Assembly: GCA_021323155.1 (NCBI GenBank)
Contig: JAJTCI010000083.1
Location: forward strand, 1-10,178
DNA from: Chitinophagaceae bacterium
Lineage (GTDB): Bacteria > Bacteroidota > Bacteroidia > Chitinophagales > Chitinophagaceae
Length of the DNA stretch: 10,178 nt
Direction: 5' to 3'
Below, one piece after another: positions 1-6,277 of this stretch (position 1 is its first letter; each line of letters begins with the position of its first letter). The translations under genes and the position numbers were made by a program. Under the pieces are notes generated by a model that saw only the letters and a list, made by a program, of their open reading frames with translations, had not been told where the DNA came from and did no database searches.

Positions 1-924
1 AAGATCGACGCCAGCGTGAGCGTGGCGATGAGTGTAAATAACAGCCTGGTGTGCTGGGGATTGGAAGCCTATGGCAACGAGGAACAAAAGCAAAAATACC
101 TGACGCCGCTGGCACAGGGAAAGAAAGACGGAGAGTTGCATATCGGTGCCTTTTTGCTGAGCGAACCCGAAGCAGGCAGCGACGCGACCTCACAACGCAC
201 TACCGCTGAAGACAAGGGCGATCATTACCTGTTAAACGGGACTAAGAACTGGATCACTAACGGGTCGTCCGCTTCGGTGTACCTGGTGATGGCGCAGACA
301 GATGTCTCCAAGGGCAGCAAAGGCATCAACTGCCTGATCGTGGAAAAGAGCTGGCCGGGTGTGACGGTATCAGCCAAAGAGAATAAGCTTGGTATCCGCG
401 GCAGTGACACGCATAGCATTCTTTTTAATGACGTGAAAGTACCCAAGGAAAACAGGGTAGGCGCGGATGGCTTCGGTTTCACCTTTGCGATGAAGACGCT
501 GATGGGCGGCCGGATCGGAATCGCTTCCCAGGCACTGGGCATCGCGAGCGGTGCTTACGAGCTGGCATTAAAATACTCCAAGGAAAGAAAAGCATTCGGT
601 AAAGAGATATGCCAGCACCAAGCGATACAGTTCAAACTCGCTGACATGGCCACGCGTATAGAGGCTTCCCGGTTACTCTGTTTAAAAGCGGCGTGGGAAA
701 AAGACCAGAAGCAGGATTACAGCCTGAGTTCGTCAATGGCTAAGGTATTCGCATCCGAGACAGCCATGTGGACGGCGGTGGAAGCGGTGCAGGTCCATGG
801 TGGCTATGGTTTCGTTAAAGAGTACCACGTGGAGCGCCTGATGCGGGATGCGAAGATCACCCAGATATACGAAGGGACGAGCGAGGTGCAGCGGATAGTG
901 ATCAGCAGGGCGATATTGAAGTAA
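1..924 (+). CDS. Acyl-CoA dehydrogenase, 5'-truncated by the window edge
   Basis: FAD-dependent enzyme that introduces the alpha,beta double bond into an acyl-CoA thioester and passes electrons to ETF; cytoplasmic. The frame is open from base 1, with 307 codons before TAA at 922-924. Since the family is usually about 380 residues, some 70-75 N-terminal residues lie outside the window. Both family signatures are visible: LLSEPEAGSD (about codons 53-62), and the C-terminal block QVHGGYG followed by RLMRDAKITQIYEGTSEVQR. The Glu of IYEGTSE (codon 291, bases 871-873) aligns with the catalytic base of short- and medium-chain enzymes (Glu376 of MCAD). The C-terminal motif style resembles butyryl/short-chain or branched-chain dehydrogenases, but chain-length specificity cannot be read from sequence alone. 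The GTG at 16 is an internal codon and not the start, because conserved family sequence continues upstream of it. It converges with the lipoprotein gene ending at 1001. Confidence 0.95.
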   Translation, partial: KIDASVSVAMSVNNSLVCWGLEAYGNEEQKQKYLTPLAQGKKDGELHIGAFLLSEPEAGSDATSQRTTAEDKGDHYLLNGTKNWITNGSSASVYLVMAQTDVSKGSKGINCLIVEKSWPGVTVSAKENKLGIRGSDTHSILFNDVKVPKENRVGADGFGFTFAMKTLMGGRIGIASQALGIASGAYELALKYSKERKAFGKEICQHQAIQFKLADMATRIEASRLLCLKAAWEKDQKQDYSLSSSMAKVFASETAMWTAVEAVQVHGGYGFVKEYHVERLMRDAKITQIYEGTSEVQRIVISRAILK

Positions 925-988
925 TTATGAATTAAGAATTACAAATTAAGAATTATGGATGCGCATGGTCTTTTCTTAATTCATAATT
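923..988. repeat. AT-rich inverted repeat between convergent genes
   Basis: The 16-base arm AATTATGAATTAAGAA (923-938) is matched exactly by its reverse complement at 973-988, with a 34-base spacer. Within the left part the 12-mer AATTAAGAATTA occurs twice as a direct repeat (930-941 and 944-955). The first copy overlaps the left arm and its last base abuts the second unit's lead-in. The element begins on the dehydrogenase stop codon and ends 12 bases before the stop of the convergent lipoprotein gene. AT-rich palindromic intergenic repeats of this flavour are common in Bacteroidota genomes. A role as bidirectional terminator or as a dispersed non-autonomous repeat is inference. Confidence 0.7.
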
Positions 989-1000
989 CTAATTCGGCAG

Positions 1001-1672
1001 TCACCTACACCTATTATACTCTGAAATAATATTCCACAGCACATCCGCTCTTTTCTCTTTGAAGAGGCTTACCTGCGCGTAGAAATAGCCGGCATCCTTG
1101 TTGGCGATCTTGCTTGCTAAAGCCGGGCAGTCCGCAACCAGCTTACTCATTTTTTCGTCGAAGTTGGGAACGAATTTCGATGAGTTCACTGCCCATACGG
1201 CGTCTCCTGTTTCAGCAGGGAACTGCATGTAGTATTGTGTCTCGTAGCGGGTACGGGTTGAAGTGGTGCCGTCGCGGTTTGTGACGGTGGACTTATCCTT
1301 TTCCAGGTTCTCGTAGAGATGGATCCGGGAACCTTTTGGGGTGAGCTGTTTCATAAAAGAGTAATTCGCGCCTAGTGAAAAGCCACCACGGATCTCTTTC
1401 AATTCATAGTATTCGCCGCGGAGATCATATCCTTCCACATCCTGCAGGGCGTAATGCTGTGGTTTCTTTTCGCCGGGAAGAAAGACCTTTACACGACTGC
1501 CCAGCGAGTTATCGGTATTCACTACCAGCTTGCCTTCCACCGTTCTTCCATTGGTGAGGTGGAGGGTACCTGAAAGATTGCGGAATTCATTGGGTGATTC
1601 AAAAGTCGCGGCGGACCTGCAGGCGGAAAACAAAATAATGACCGCGGCAACTAAGGGTAGATAGGGTTTCAT
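1001..1672 (-). CDS. Putative lipoprotein of unknown function, 223 aa
   Basis: I do not recognise a named family. The protein starts MKPYLPLVAAVIILFSAC, a short positively charged and hydrophobic signal with a relaxed lipobox ending at Cys18, so it is probably lipid-anchored in the cell envelope. Residues about 35-95 look like an antiparallel beta segment (GTLHLTNGRTVEGKLVVN and a following YELKEI strand), of the kind seen in Bacteroidota proteins that carry a small beta-barrel-like repeat. The C-terminal part (about 165-223) is helical and ends in a DVLWNIISEYNRC-like segment with a preceding DCPALASKI motif, an arrangement seen in uncharacterised Bacteroidota envelope proteins. The ATG at 1672 is supported because the signal peptide begins immediately. 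It is transcribed divergently from the broken yggS gene and shares the intergenic promoter region with it. Confidence 0.8.
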   Translation of the reverse strand: MKPYLPLVAAVIILFSACRSAATFESPNEFRNLSGTLHLTNGRTVEGKLVVNTDNSLGSRVKVFLPGEKKPQHYALQDVEGYDLRGEYYELKEIRGGFSLGANYSFMKQLTPKGSRIHLYENLEKDKSTVTNRDGTTSTRTRYETQYYMQFPAETGDAVWAVNSSKFVPNFDEKMSKLVADCPALASKIANKDAGYFYAQVSLFKEKRADVLWNIISEYNRCR

Positions 1673-1677
1673 AAAGC

Positions 1678-1708
1678 TTTGGTTTGAGGGTAAACAAAAT
1701 TACTTTCG
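1678..1708 (+). promoter_or_regulatory. Candidate Bacteroidota-type promoter for the yggS remnant
   Basis: TTTG (1678-1681), a 19-base spacer, then TACTTTCG (1701-1708), which matches TAnnTTTG at all fixed positions but one. It lies 20 bases upstream of the ATG at 1728. The spacing is the one known for the Bacteroidota primary sigma factor. The promoter therefore looks intact although the gene behind it is broken. Confidence 0.5.
1695..1702 (-). promoter_or_regulatory. Candidate -7 element for the 1001-1672 lipoprotein gene
   Basis: On the minus strand this reads TAATTTTG, a perfect match to the Bacteroidota -7 consensus TAnnTTTG, 22 bases upstream of the ATG at 1672. I see no good TTTG -33 box at the usual 19-21 base spacing (the sequence there is AATTC). 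It would give a very short leader of roughly 15 bases. It overlaps the plus-strand -7 element at 1701-1708. Confidence 0.4.
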
Positions 1709-1727
1709 CAAAATAAAAGCGAATTCG

Positions 1728-2167
1728 ATGCCGGTCAATCAAGGTAACTACGAACAGATTGTTAAAGAGTTAGCTGAAAAGGGCGTGACACTGGTGGCGG
1801 TGAGTAAAACAAAACCGCCGGAAGATATCCAGACGCTGCAACGCCTGGGACAGGTTGATTTCAGACAAAGTTCGGTATGGATGCCGCGGAAATAGCCGAA
1901 GCGGTAACCGCTATGCCTGCGCTACGGCATGTAAATGTAAAAGGGCTAATGGGCATGGCCACGTTCACAGATAACACAGCGCAGCTCCGTTCCGAATATC
2001 GCTACCTTAAGCAATTATATGACGAATTAAGATCCAGGAGCGCGGAATGCGCTGCATTCAGCATTCTTTCGATGGGGATGAGCGGTGATTACGCCATCGC
2101 GGTGGAGGAAGGCAGTACGATGGTGCGCATCGGCAGCCTGATCTTCGGCGAAAGGCAGTATCCCTGA
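1728..2167 (+). pseudogene. yggS: YggS/PLPBP-family PLP homeostasis protein, internally deleted and frameshifted
   Basis: YggS (PLPBP, COG0325) binds pyridoxal phosphate in the cytosol and buffers B6 supply. Here ATG 1728 opens 45 family-like codons, including VTLVAVSKTKP with the expected PLP lysine (Lys27), up to LGQVDF. The next family-like sequence is KFGMDAAEIAEA from about 1868, continuing to GLMGMATFTDN, LSMGMSGDYA and EEGSTMVRIGSLIFGERQ, with TGA at 2165-2167. Everything normally between these blocks is missing: the GENYVQE and HFIGxLQSNK motifs and the intervening strands, about 80 residues by comparison with the 234-residue E. coli protein. The join lies near 1862/1863. It also shifts frame (the 5' part is in the frame of 1728, the 3' part in that of 1871), so translation from 1728 stops at TAG 1893-1895 after 55 codons. 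An ATG at 1877 could start a 96-residue C-terminal fragment, but this would lack the PLP lysine. Either a true deletion or an assembly error explains it. Confidence 0.85.
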
Positions 2168-2234
2168 ATCATTTAATGGTAGTAAGTATACAGGCGATGC
2201 GGTGAGCAGCCAGTAGCAACCGGTCCGGCATGGA

Positions 2235-2480
2235 TCAGTTCCGCATTAATACGGTCATCCTTGTTCCAACCAGGTATTTTCTTCCCATTGGCACATAGCT
2301 CACGTATTCTGTATGATCTGTTGTTCTCCAGGTTAGGAGTTGCTGGTAGTTGTTGGAGTAGCGTTCAACAGTATCGACTCTCACCAATTCCGCGTCCACT
2401 AAGTCGGCCTGGATCCCTTCTCTTGTGCTGTAGCAGCTTGTCAATACTGCGGCGAATGCAATTACGAATAACTTTTTCAT
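2235..2480 (-). CDS. Small putative lipoprotein, 81 aa
   Basis: No named family recognised. The N-terminus MKKLFVIAFAAVLTSC is a clean lipoprotein signal with lipobox LTSC and lipidated Cys16, which also fixes the start at 2480. The mature part is about 65 residues with a beta-rich pattern (ELVRVDTVERY, QQLLTWRT, EYVSYVPMGRKYLVGTRMTVLMRN). The C-terminal YLVGTRMTVLM resembles the last strand of small SH3-like or OB-like envelope domains, but that is only an impression. It is convergent with the yggS remnant (67-base gap, no obvious terminator) and lies 198 bases downstream of the DUF2971-like gene on the same strand. The upstream sequence has AGGGA before the ATG but no clear TAnnTTTG, so it may be read from upstream. 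Confidence 0.75.
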   Translation of the reverse strand: MKKLFVIAFAAVLTSCYSTREGIQADLVDAELVRVDTVERYSNNYQQLLTWRTTDHTEYVSYVPMGRKYLVGTRMTVLMRN

Positions 2481-2678
2481 AGTTCCCTGTTTGTGTAGTT
2501 CTGAAAATTTTTTCCTTTCTCTTGCAAGTGCCTTTCTTCCGGTTAAAAGCAGGGTTATTTTCTTTCTCTTAATGAATTGTCAAAGTCTGTTCCAGAAATT
2601 TCCGGGGCGAGGGATTGCGGAGGAAATATTTTCAACATTTCTATGCACTGGCGCTGGAATGCAGTGCTGGCAAGTGTT
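2481..2678. other. Intergenic stretch with one small hairpin
   Basis: No convincing gene: the overlapping plus-strand open frames here run into the antisense of the DUF2971-like gene and have no recognisable protein sequence. A 6-bp perfect dyad (GCACTG 2645-2650 / CAGTGC 2662-2667, 11-base loop) lies just after the stop of the DUF2971-like gene. On the minus strand it is not followed by a T-run, so it is at best a weak terminator or a 3'-end stabiliser. No promoter consensus is evident for the small lipoprotein gene. Confidence 0.4.
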
Positions 2679-3470
2679 TCAGCGGACCGCTGCCGCTTCG
2701 AAATTATTTTTAAGTCCCAGTTCCGAGGGCTGGAATTTATAGCTGAGCTGGTAGCAGGAGAGTACGTTCAGGAGGTTCCGGATCTTCCACTCTACCATGA
2801 GGGGATGGGAGATGATAGTAAAATCAAAACGTTTCAGATCACCCAGGCAAAGCTCGAATTCCAAAGCATTATCCTCCACCTTGCGCCGCGCCATAAAACG
2901 AAACTCCTGTTCATGGCTGAATGAAACGTCCTTTACAAAACCGATGTCGACTTCTGAGGAACGGTGGTCCGACTGTGGGAGGTCCGCGTATTCCACCTGG
3001 CCATATTCCAATCCGGTGAAGTGAAGGTCTTCGGCCCTGGCAGCACGGGTGACCAGGTCGATCAGGCTGTTCGCATTGAAGCGAATGGCGACGCTGTCGG
3101 CATTGGAATACAGGTTCCACATGGCCACTGATTCTTTTTCGCCGATATACCAGCAACAGGCAAAGCGGTCTTTCTGGAGGCGCCGGTATTGTTCCCGCAG
3201 GGTTGAGTGCCGCTGTTTGAGTTGGGCGATGCTGCGGAGCATTTCATCATTGTCTCGCATGTTCCCGATGGCTTGCGTCTGTCGCCTCACGTCTTTCACC
3301 GCCTCCGCGGTATGGGCGCAGAAACCTTCATTGAGGTCTTCAAAGGTATCCAGGCGTGCAAACCTCAGTTTACTCTGCGTGATGAAATACAGGAAGCTAT
3401 GAAGGTCCACGTACCGCGTGAGCAGGGTATTGGCCGGTAAGTTTTCCTTGAGGCGGCTGGTGATCTCCAT
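2679..3470 (-). CDS. DUF2971-like protein, 263 aa
   Basis: The architecture matches DUF2971. An N-terminal block (residues about 18-50, RYVDLHSFLYFITQSKLRF, then DTFEDLNEGF) corresponds to the family's opening 'lives at the edge of a list of weakly bound residues' motif with a small-residue/asparagine turn. A central block, RFACCWYIGEKESVAMWNLYS (about 102-122) followed by VAIRF, is the family's 'C-W-S...S-xx-MW-xx-Y' core. Then comes SFSHEQEFRFMARRK (about 183-197), the 'Y/S-x-E-x-E-[FW]-R' motif. Residues about 60-100 between the first two blocks are charged and helical, probably a coiled-coil insertion. The biochemical function of DUF2971 is not established, and it is found in ordinary as well as defence-associated contexts. 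No signal peptide, so cytosolic. It lies 54 bases downstream of the mutase gene on the same strand, without an evident promoter, so co-transcription is possible. Confidence 0.75.
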   Translation of the reverse strand: MEITSRLKENLPANTLLTRYVDLHSFLYFITQSKLRFARLDTFEDLNEGFCAHTAEAVKDVRRQTQAIGNMRDNDEMLRSIAQLKQRHSTLREQYRRLQKDRFACCWYIGEKESVAMWNLYSNADSVAIRFNANSLIDLVTRAARAEDLHFTGLEYGQVEYADLPQSDHRSSEVDIGFVKDVSFSHEQEFRFMARRKVEDNALEFELCLGDLKRFDFTIISHPLMVEWKIRNLLNVLSCYQLSYKFQPSELGLKNNFEAAAVR

Positions 3471-3524
3471 AACTGTTTTTTACCCAAAAACATGCCTGCG
3501 TAGAGGGAAAAGGGTTTACCGGGG

Positions 3525-5078
3525 TTATTTGTACTCGCCAAAGACCTTTCTCAGTTCATCGGCGATCTCACCGAGCGAGCAACGGTTTTCAACTGCGGTA
3601 ATCACCGGCGGCATCAGGTTGCTGCCTTCTTTCGCCGCGATGGCGACTTGTTCCAGGCAAGCCTTCGCTTTTGTTGCATCGCGCTGTTCGCGCAGTGCTT
3701 TGAGACGGTCCGCCTGCACGGTACGGATGCTATCGTCAACCCGGAGGATGGGTGTGTCGCTTTTCTCAGTACTAGTGAACTTATTGACTCCCACTATCAC
3801 CTTGCCGCCGGTCTCTATTCCGCGCTGGTAGTTGTAGGCGCTGCGTGCGATCTCGTCCTGGATGAATCCCTGTTCGATCGCAGACACGCTGCCACCCATC
3901 GCATCGATACGATTGATGAGTTCCCAGGCTTTACTTTCCACTTCGTCGGTTAGTGCTTCAACAAAATAACTTCCTGCCAGGGGATCGACCGTATCCGCCA
4001 CACCGCTTTCGTAAGCTACTACCTGTTGCGTGCGTAAGGCGATCCTCGCCGCTTCCTCAGTAGGCAGGCTGAGTGCTTCGTCATACCCATTTGTATGAAG
4101 GGACTGCGTACCGCCTAATACCGCCGAAAGTGTCTGTATGGTAACGCGGGAAATATTATTGTGAGGTTGCTGAGCGGTGAGGGTGCTTCCCCCAGTCTGG
4201 GTGTGGAAACGCAGCATCATCGCCTTGGGATCGGTAGCACCGAGGTCCTTCATCATCTTTGCCCACATTCTCCGGGCGGCGCGGAATTTCGCCACTTCTT
4301 CGAACAGATTGTTGTGCGCATTGAAGAAAAATGACAAGCGCTTACCGAATACATTGATGTCAAGGCCTTTTTCAAGCGCGGCCTGTACGTATGCTTTGCC
4401 ATTGGCGAGCGTGAAAGCGATCTCCTGCACCGCGCTGCTGCCTGCTTCCCGGATGTGGTAACCGGATATGGAGATCGTATTCCATTTGGGTAACTCGTTG
4501 CTGCACCATTCAAATATATCCGTGATGATGCGCATGGACGGTTTGGGCGGATAGATATACGTGCCTCTTGCCGCGTATTCTTTCAATATGTCGTTCTGGA
4601 TCGTACCGGTGATCTTCCCGAGGTCAGCTCCCTGTTCCCGGGCCAACGCCACGTACAAGGAAAGCAAAATGTACCCGGTGGCGTTAATGGTCATGGAGGT
4701 GGACACGTTCTCCAGTTGTATTCCATTGAACAGTCGTTGCATATCGTCAATGCTGTCAATGGCGACGCCAACTTTTCCCACTTCGCCTTCAGAAAGCGGG
4801 TGGTCACTGTCATAACCGATCTGGGTAGGCAGGTCAAAGGCCACGCTCAGGCCACTTACGCCCTGTTTGAGCAGATAGTGATACCGCTTGTTGCTTTCTT
4901 CCGCGGTAGAGAAGCCTGCGTACTGTCGCATGGTCCAAAGCCTGCCGCGGTACATGTCTGCTTGCACACCCCGGGTGTAAGGAAACTCACCAGGAAGTTC
5001 TTCTTTACCTGCCGTCCTGTCTTGCTGCGTGTAAAGCGGTTTAATTTCAATCCCGCTGTCAGTGCTTTTTTTGTCCAT
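3525..5078 (-). CDS. Methylmalonyl-CoA mutase, catalytic (large/alpha) subunit without B12 domain
   Basis: Interconverts (R)-methylmalonyl-CoA and succinyl-CoA using adenosylcobalamin; cytosolic. The 517 residues cover only the TIM-barrel catalytic domain. The C-terminal cobalamin-binding domain with DxHxxG is absent and must come from a separate subunit elsewhere. Substrate-binding residues can be placed by spacing against Propionibacterium MutB: Tyr53 (of WTMRQYAGF) for Tyr89, Arg171 ([13 protein letters not shown]) for Arg207, Tyr207-His208 (SISGYH) for Tyr243-His244, Arg247 for Arg283, and His292 and Gln294 (FHTQTGG) for His328 and Gln330. Tyr89 plus Arg207 is the methylmalonyl-CoA pattern; isobutyryl-CoA mutase has Phe and Gln at these places and hydroxyisobutyryl-CoA mutase Ile and Gln. 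The start at 5078 is the only early ATG before FPYTRGV. It sits 53 bases after the DUF7935-like gene in the same direction. No cobalamin riboswitch is recognisable in that gap. Confidence 0.95.
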   Translation of the reverse strand: MDKKSTDSGIEIKPLYTQQDRTAGKEELPGEFPYTRGVQADMYRGRLWTMRQYAGFSTAEESNKRYHYLLKQGVSGLSVAFDLPTQIGYDSDHPLSEGEVGKVGVAIDSIDDMQRLFNGIQLENVSTSMTINATGYILLSLYVALAREQGADLGKITGTIQNDILKEYAARGTYIYPPKPSMRIITDIFEWCSNELPKWNTISISGYHIREAGSSAVQEIAFTLANGKAYVQAALEKGLDINVFGKRLSFFFNAHNNLFEEVAKFRAARRMWAKMMKDLGATDPKAMMLRFHTQTGGSTLTAQQPHNNISRVTIQTLSAVLGGTQSLHTNGYDEALSLPTEEAARIALRTQQVVAYESGVADTVDPLAGSYFVEALTDEVESKAWELINRIDAMGGSVSAIEQGFIQDEIARSAYNYQRGIETGGKVIVGVNKFTSTEKSDTPILRVDDSIRTVQADRLKALREQRDATKAKACLEQVAIAAKEGSNLMPPVITAVENRCSLGEIADELRKVFGEYK

Positions 5079-5131
5079 AGTTTATAGTGTAGGCGAGCGC
5101 AGTTCGTGCATGTTCGTCATCATTTGATCAC

Positions 5132-5644
5132 TTACATGATCTTCTTGGCCTCGTAGCTCAATACTTCGCTTACCACTTCGTGCAGGGTGCCTTTGCGATC
5201 GTTCATCAGGTATTGCAGCAACTGCTTGTTCAGGTCCAGCGCCGAAGCATTGGGAGGAAGGATATTGGCCAGCTGGTTAATGATGAGCAGGTTTTGTTCT
5301 TTGAGGTTCTTTACCGAGTTCCAGGCTTCGGCGCTCACATAGATCTGCTGCGAAATATTGTATTCAAATTCCTCCCGGATGTTGCGGGTGAGGATGAATT
5401 GCATATCCCGTGCGGAGATGTCGGTTTGTCCCACCCGGCTGATCAGGTTTGGCAGGGCGATGCGGTCTACCAGCAGCACGAGCCGTTCGTAAGCCTGGAG
5501 CTGGAGCTGAACGGTAGCGGAGCTGTCGGAGCTGGTAAACATCTTACGGTTCTTAATTTTCCGGTCCCAGGCAAGGTTGACAGCCAGGCCCCCGAGTATC
5601 AATCCGCCAGCGCCGACCAGCAACATGATGATATTATCCTCCAT
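5132..5644 (-). CDS. DUF7935-like membrane-anchored protein
   Basis: Resembles an uncharacterised Bacteroidota family (DUF7935) of about 170-180 residues; this assignment is from recall of the sequence pattern. A single transmembrane segment (IIMLLVGAGGLILGGLAVNLA) begins about five residues after MEDN and is followed by a basic stretch (RKIKNRK), giving an N-out or signal-anchor topology with a mainly helical cytosolic part. That part has QLQLQAYERLVLLVDRI, then ISRVGQTDISARDMQ, NIREEFEYNISQQIYVS and a helical C-terminus ending YEAKKIM. The ATG at 5644 is preferred because the membrane segment follows directly. An upstream in-frame ATG at 5677 would add 11 residues (MAFSYFYKNNP) encoded by what looks like leader DNA. 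It precedes the mutase gene by 53 bases on the same strand and may head that operon. Function unknown. Confidence 0.75.
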   Translation of the reverse strand: MEDNIIMLLVGAGGLILGGLAVNLAWDRKIKNRKMFTSSDSSATVQLQLQAYERLVLLVDRIALPNLISRVGQTDISARDMQFILTRNIREEFEYNISQQIYVSAEAWNSVKNLKEQNLLIINQLANILPPNASALDLNKQLLQYLMNDRKGTLHEVVSEVLSYEAKKIM

Positions 5645-5750
5645 TGGGTTGTTTTTGTAAAAGTACGAAAACGCCACACAGGCTATGGTCCTGTTAAATA
5701 ACTAATTATGCGTAAGTAAAGGAAATCTTTTCCGTTTAACGAAATAGGCC

Positions 5751-5784
5751 GCCGGCGTTGGAAAGCCGGCACTGGTTATTTTTG
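5751..5784 (+). promoter_or_regulatory. Promoter of the A-type Fe-S carrier gene with an internal dyad
   Basis: TATTTTTG (5777-5784) matches the -7 consensus TAnnTTTG exactly, 17 bases before the ATG at 5802. A TTG at 5758-5760 with a 16-base spacer is a possible, slightly close -33 box. Two copies of the self-complementary hexamer GCCGGC (5751-5756 and 5765-5770, 8 bases apart) straddle the -33 box and enter the spacer. They form a dyad that could be an operator or a hairpin in DNA. Confidence 0.5.
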
Positions 5785-5801
5785 TTCTGAAAACGATAAG
5801 T

Positions 5802-6146
5802 ATGGAAGTGACACAACAGATACCGGTGACTTTTACCGAAGGGGCATTGGGTGAAATACGTCGCCTGATGAGCGAAGCAGGATTTGATACCACCCAGAAG
5901 CTGCGCGTGGGCGTGAAGGGCGGCGGGTGCAGCGGGCTGAGCTATGTGCTGGGGTTCGATCACAAGGCCGAGGGTGACGAAGAGTTCAGCGTTGAAGAGA
6001 TACCTGTAATCTTAAATCCCAGTCACCAGATATACCTGTTTGGTATGCAGATCGACTGGCAGGATGGTTTGAATAGCCGTGGCTTTACGTTCAATAACCC
6101 GAATGCCAGTACCACATGTGGGTGCGGGAGTTCGTTTGGGGTGTAA
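5802..6146 (+). CDS. A-type iron-sulfur cluster carrier (IscA/ErpA/SufA family)
   Basis: Small cytosolic scaffold or carrier that accepts an Fe-S cluster and hands it to apo-proteins. At 114 residues it has the normal length for the family. The three cluster-binding cysteines are all present: Cys43 in KGGGCSGLSY, and Cys106 and Cys108 in the C-terminal TTCGCGSSF motif (counterparts of Cys35, Cys99 and Cys101 of E. coli IscA). The middle has the typical VEEIPVILNPSHQIYLFGMQIDW (a run broken here by the family's usual D-x-x-S/Y-xx-Y-LxGxxIDY) and GFTFNNPNA elements. Which of the IscA, ErpA or SufA subtypes it is cannot be decided here, because no isc or suf genes are adjacent; isolated copies are frequent in Bacteroidota. 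It is monocistronic by appearance: own promoter upstream, strong hairpin terminator 85 bases downstream. Confidence 0.95.
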   Translation: MEVTQQIPVTFTEGALGEIRRLMSEAGFDTTQKLRVGVKGGGCSGLSYVLGFDHKAEGDEEFSVEEIPVILNPSHQIYLFGMQIDWQDGLNSRGFTFNNPNASTTCGCGSSFGV

Positions 6147-6230
6147 CTGATCAGTCAAAAAGGCAATCAGTCATTAAGACATTGTGGGAGACGGCGATGG
6201 TGAAAAGTGAAAAGGCAAAGCTCCAAAAAG

Positions 6231-6258
6231 AAAAAGGCGATCATTCGATCGCCTTTTT
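6231..6258. terminator. Bidirectional intrinsic terminator between the Fe-S carrier gene and secDF
   Basis: Perfect 12-bp stem AAAAAGGCGATC (6231-6242) / GATCGCCTTTTT (6247-6258) with a 4-base loop ATTC. Each strand has a GC-rich core flanked by an A-run on one side and a T-run on the other, so it can stop transcription from both directions. It lies 85 bases after the stop at 6146 and 19 bases after the end of secDF on the minus strand. Confidence 0.9.
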
Positions 6259-6277
6259 AATGTGTATGATTTCAGGA

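Noticed and set aside
225..542. Minus-strand open frame of 105 codons inside the acyl-CoA dehydrogenase gene
   Set aside because: It is antisense to a strongly conserved coding region and shows no family motif.
1728..2167. Programmed frameshift as explanation for the split yggS gene
   Set aside because: About 80 conserved residues are absent at the join, so shifting frame would not restore a family-like protein, and no slippery heptamer is visible there.
2645..2667. GCACTG hairpin as terminator of the DUF2971-like gene
   Set aside because: Only 6 bp with an 11-base loop and no following T-run on the minus strand.
2491..2924. Overlapping plus-strand open frames in the 198-base gap and the 3' end of the DUF2971-like gene
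   Set aside because: They mostly lie antisense to a better supported gene, overlap each other in two frames and match no family.
5079..5131. Cobalamin riboswitch upstream of the mutase gene
   Set aside because: The gap is only 53 bases, far too short, and no B12-box-like sequence is visible in it.
5721..5733. GGAAA-TCT-TTTCC dyad upstream of the Fe-S carrier gene as an operator
   Set aside because: Short 5-base arms of simple A/T-purine composition, away from the promoter; expected by chance in such sequence.
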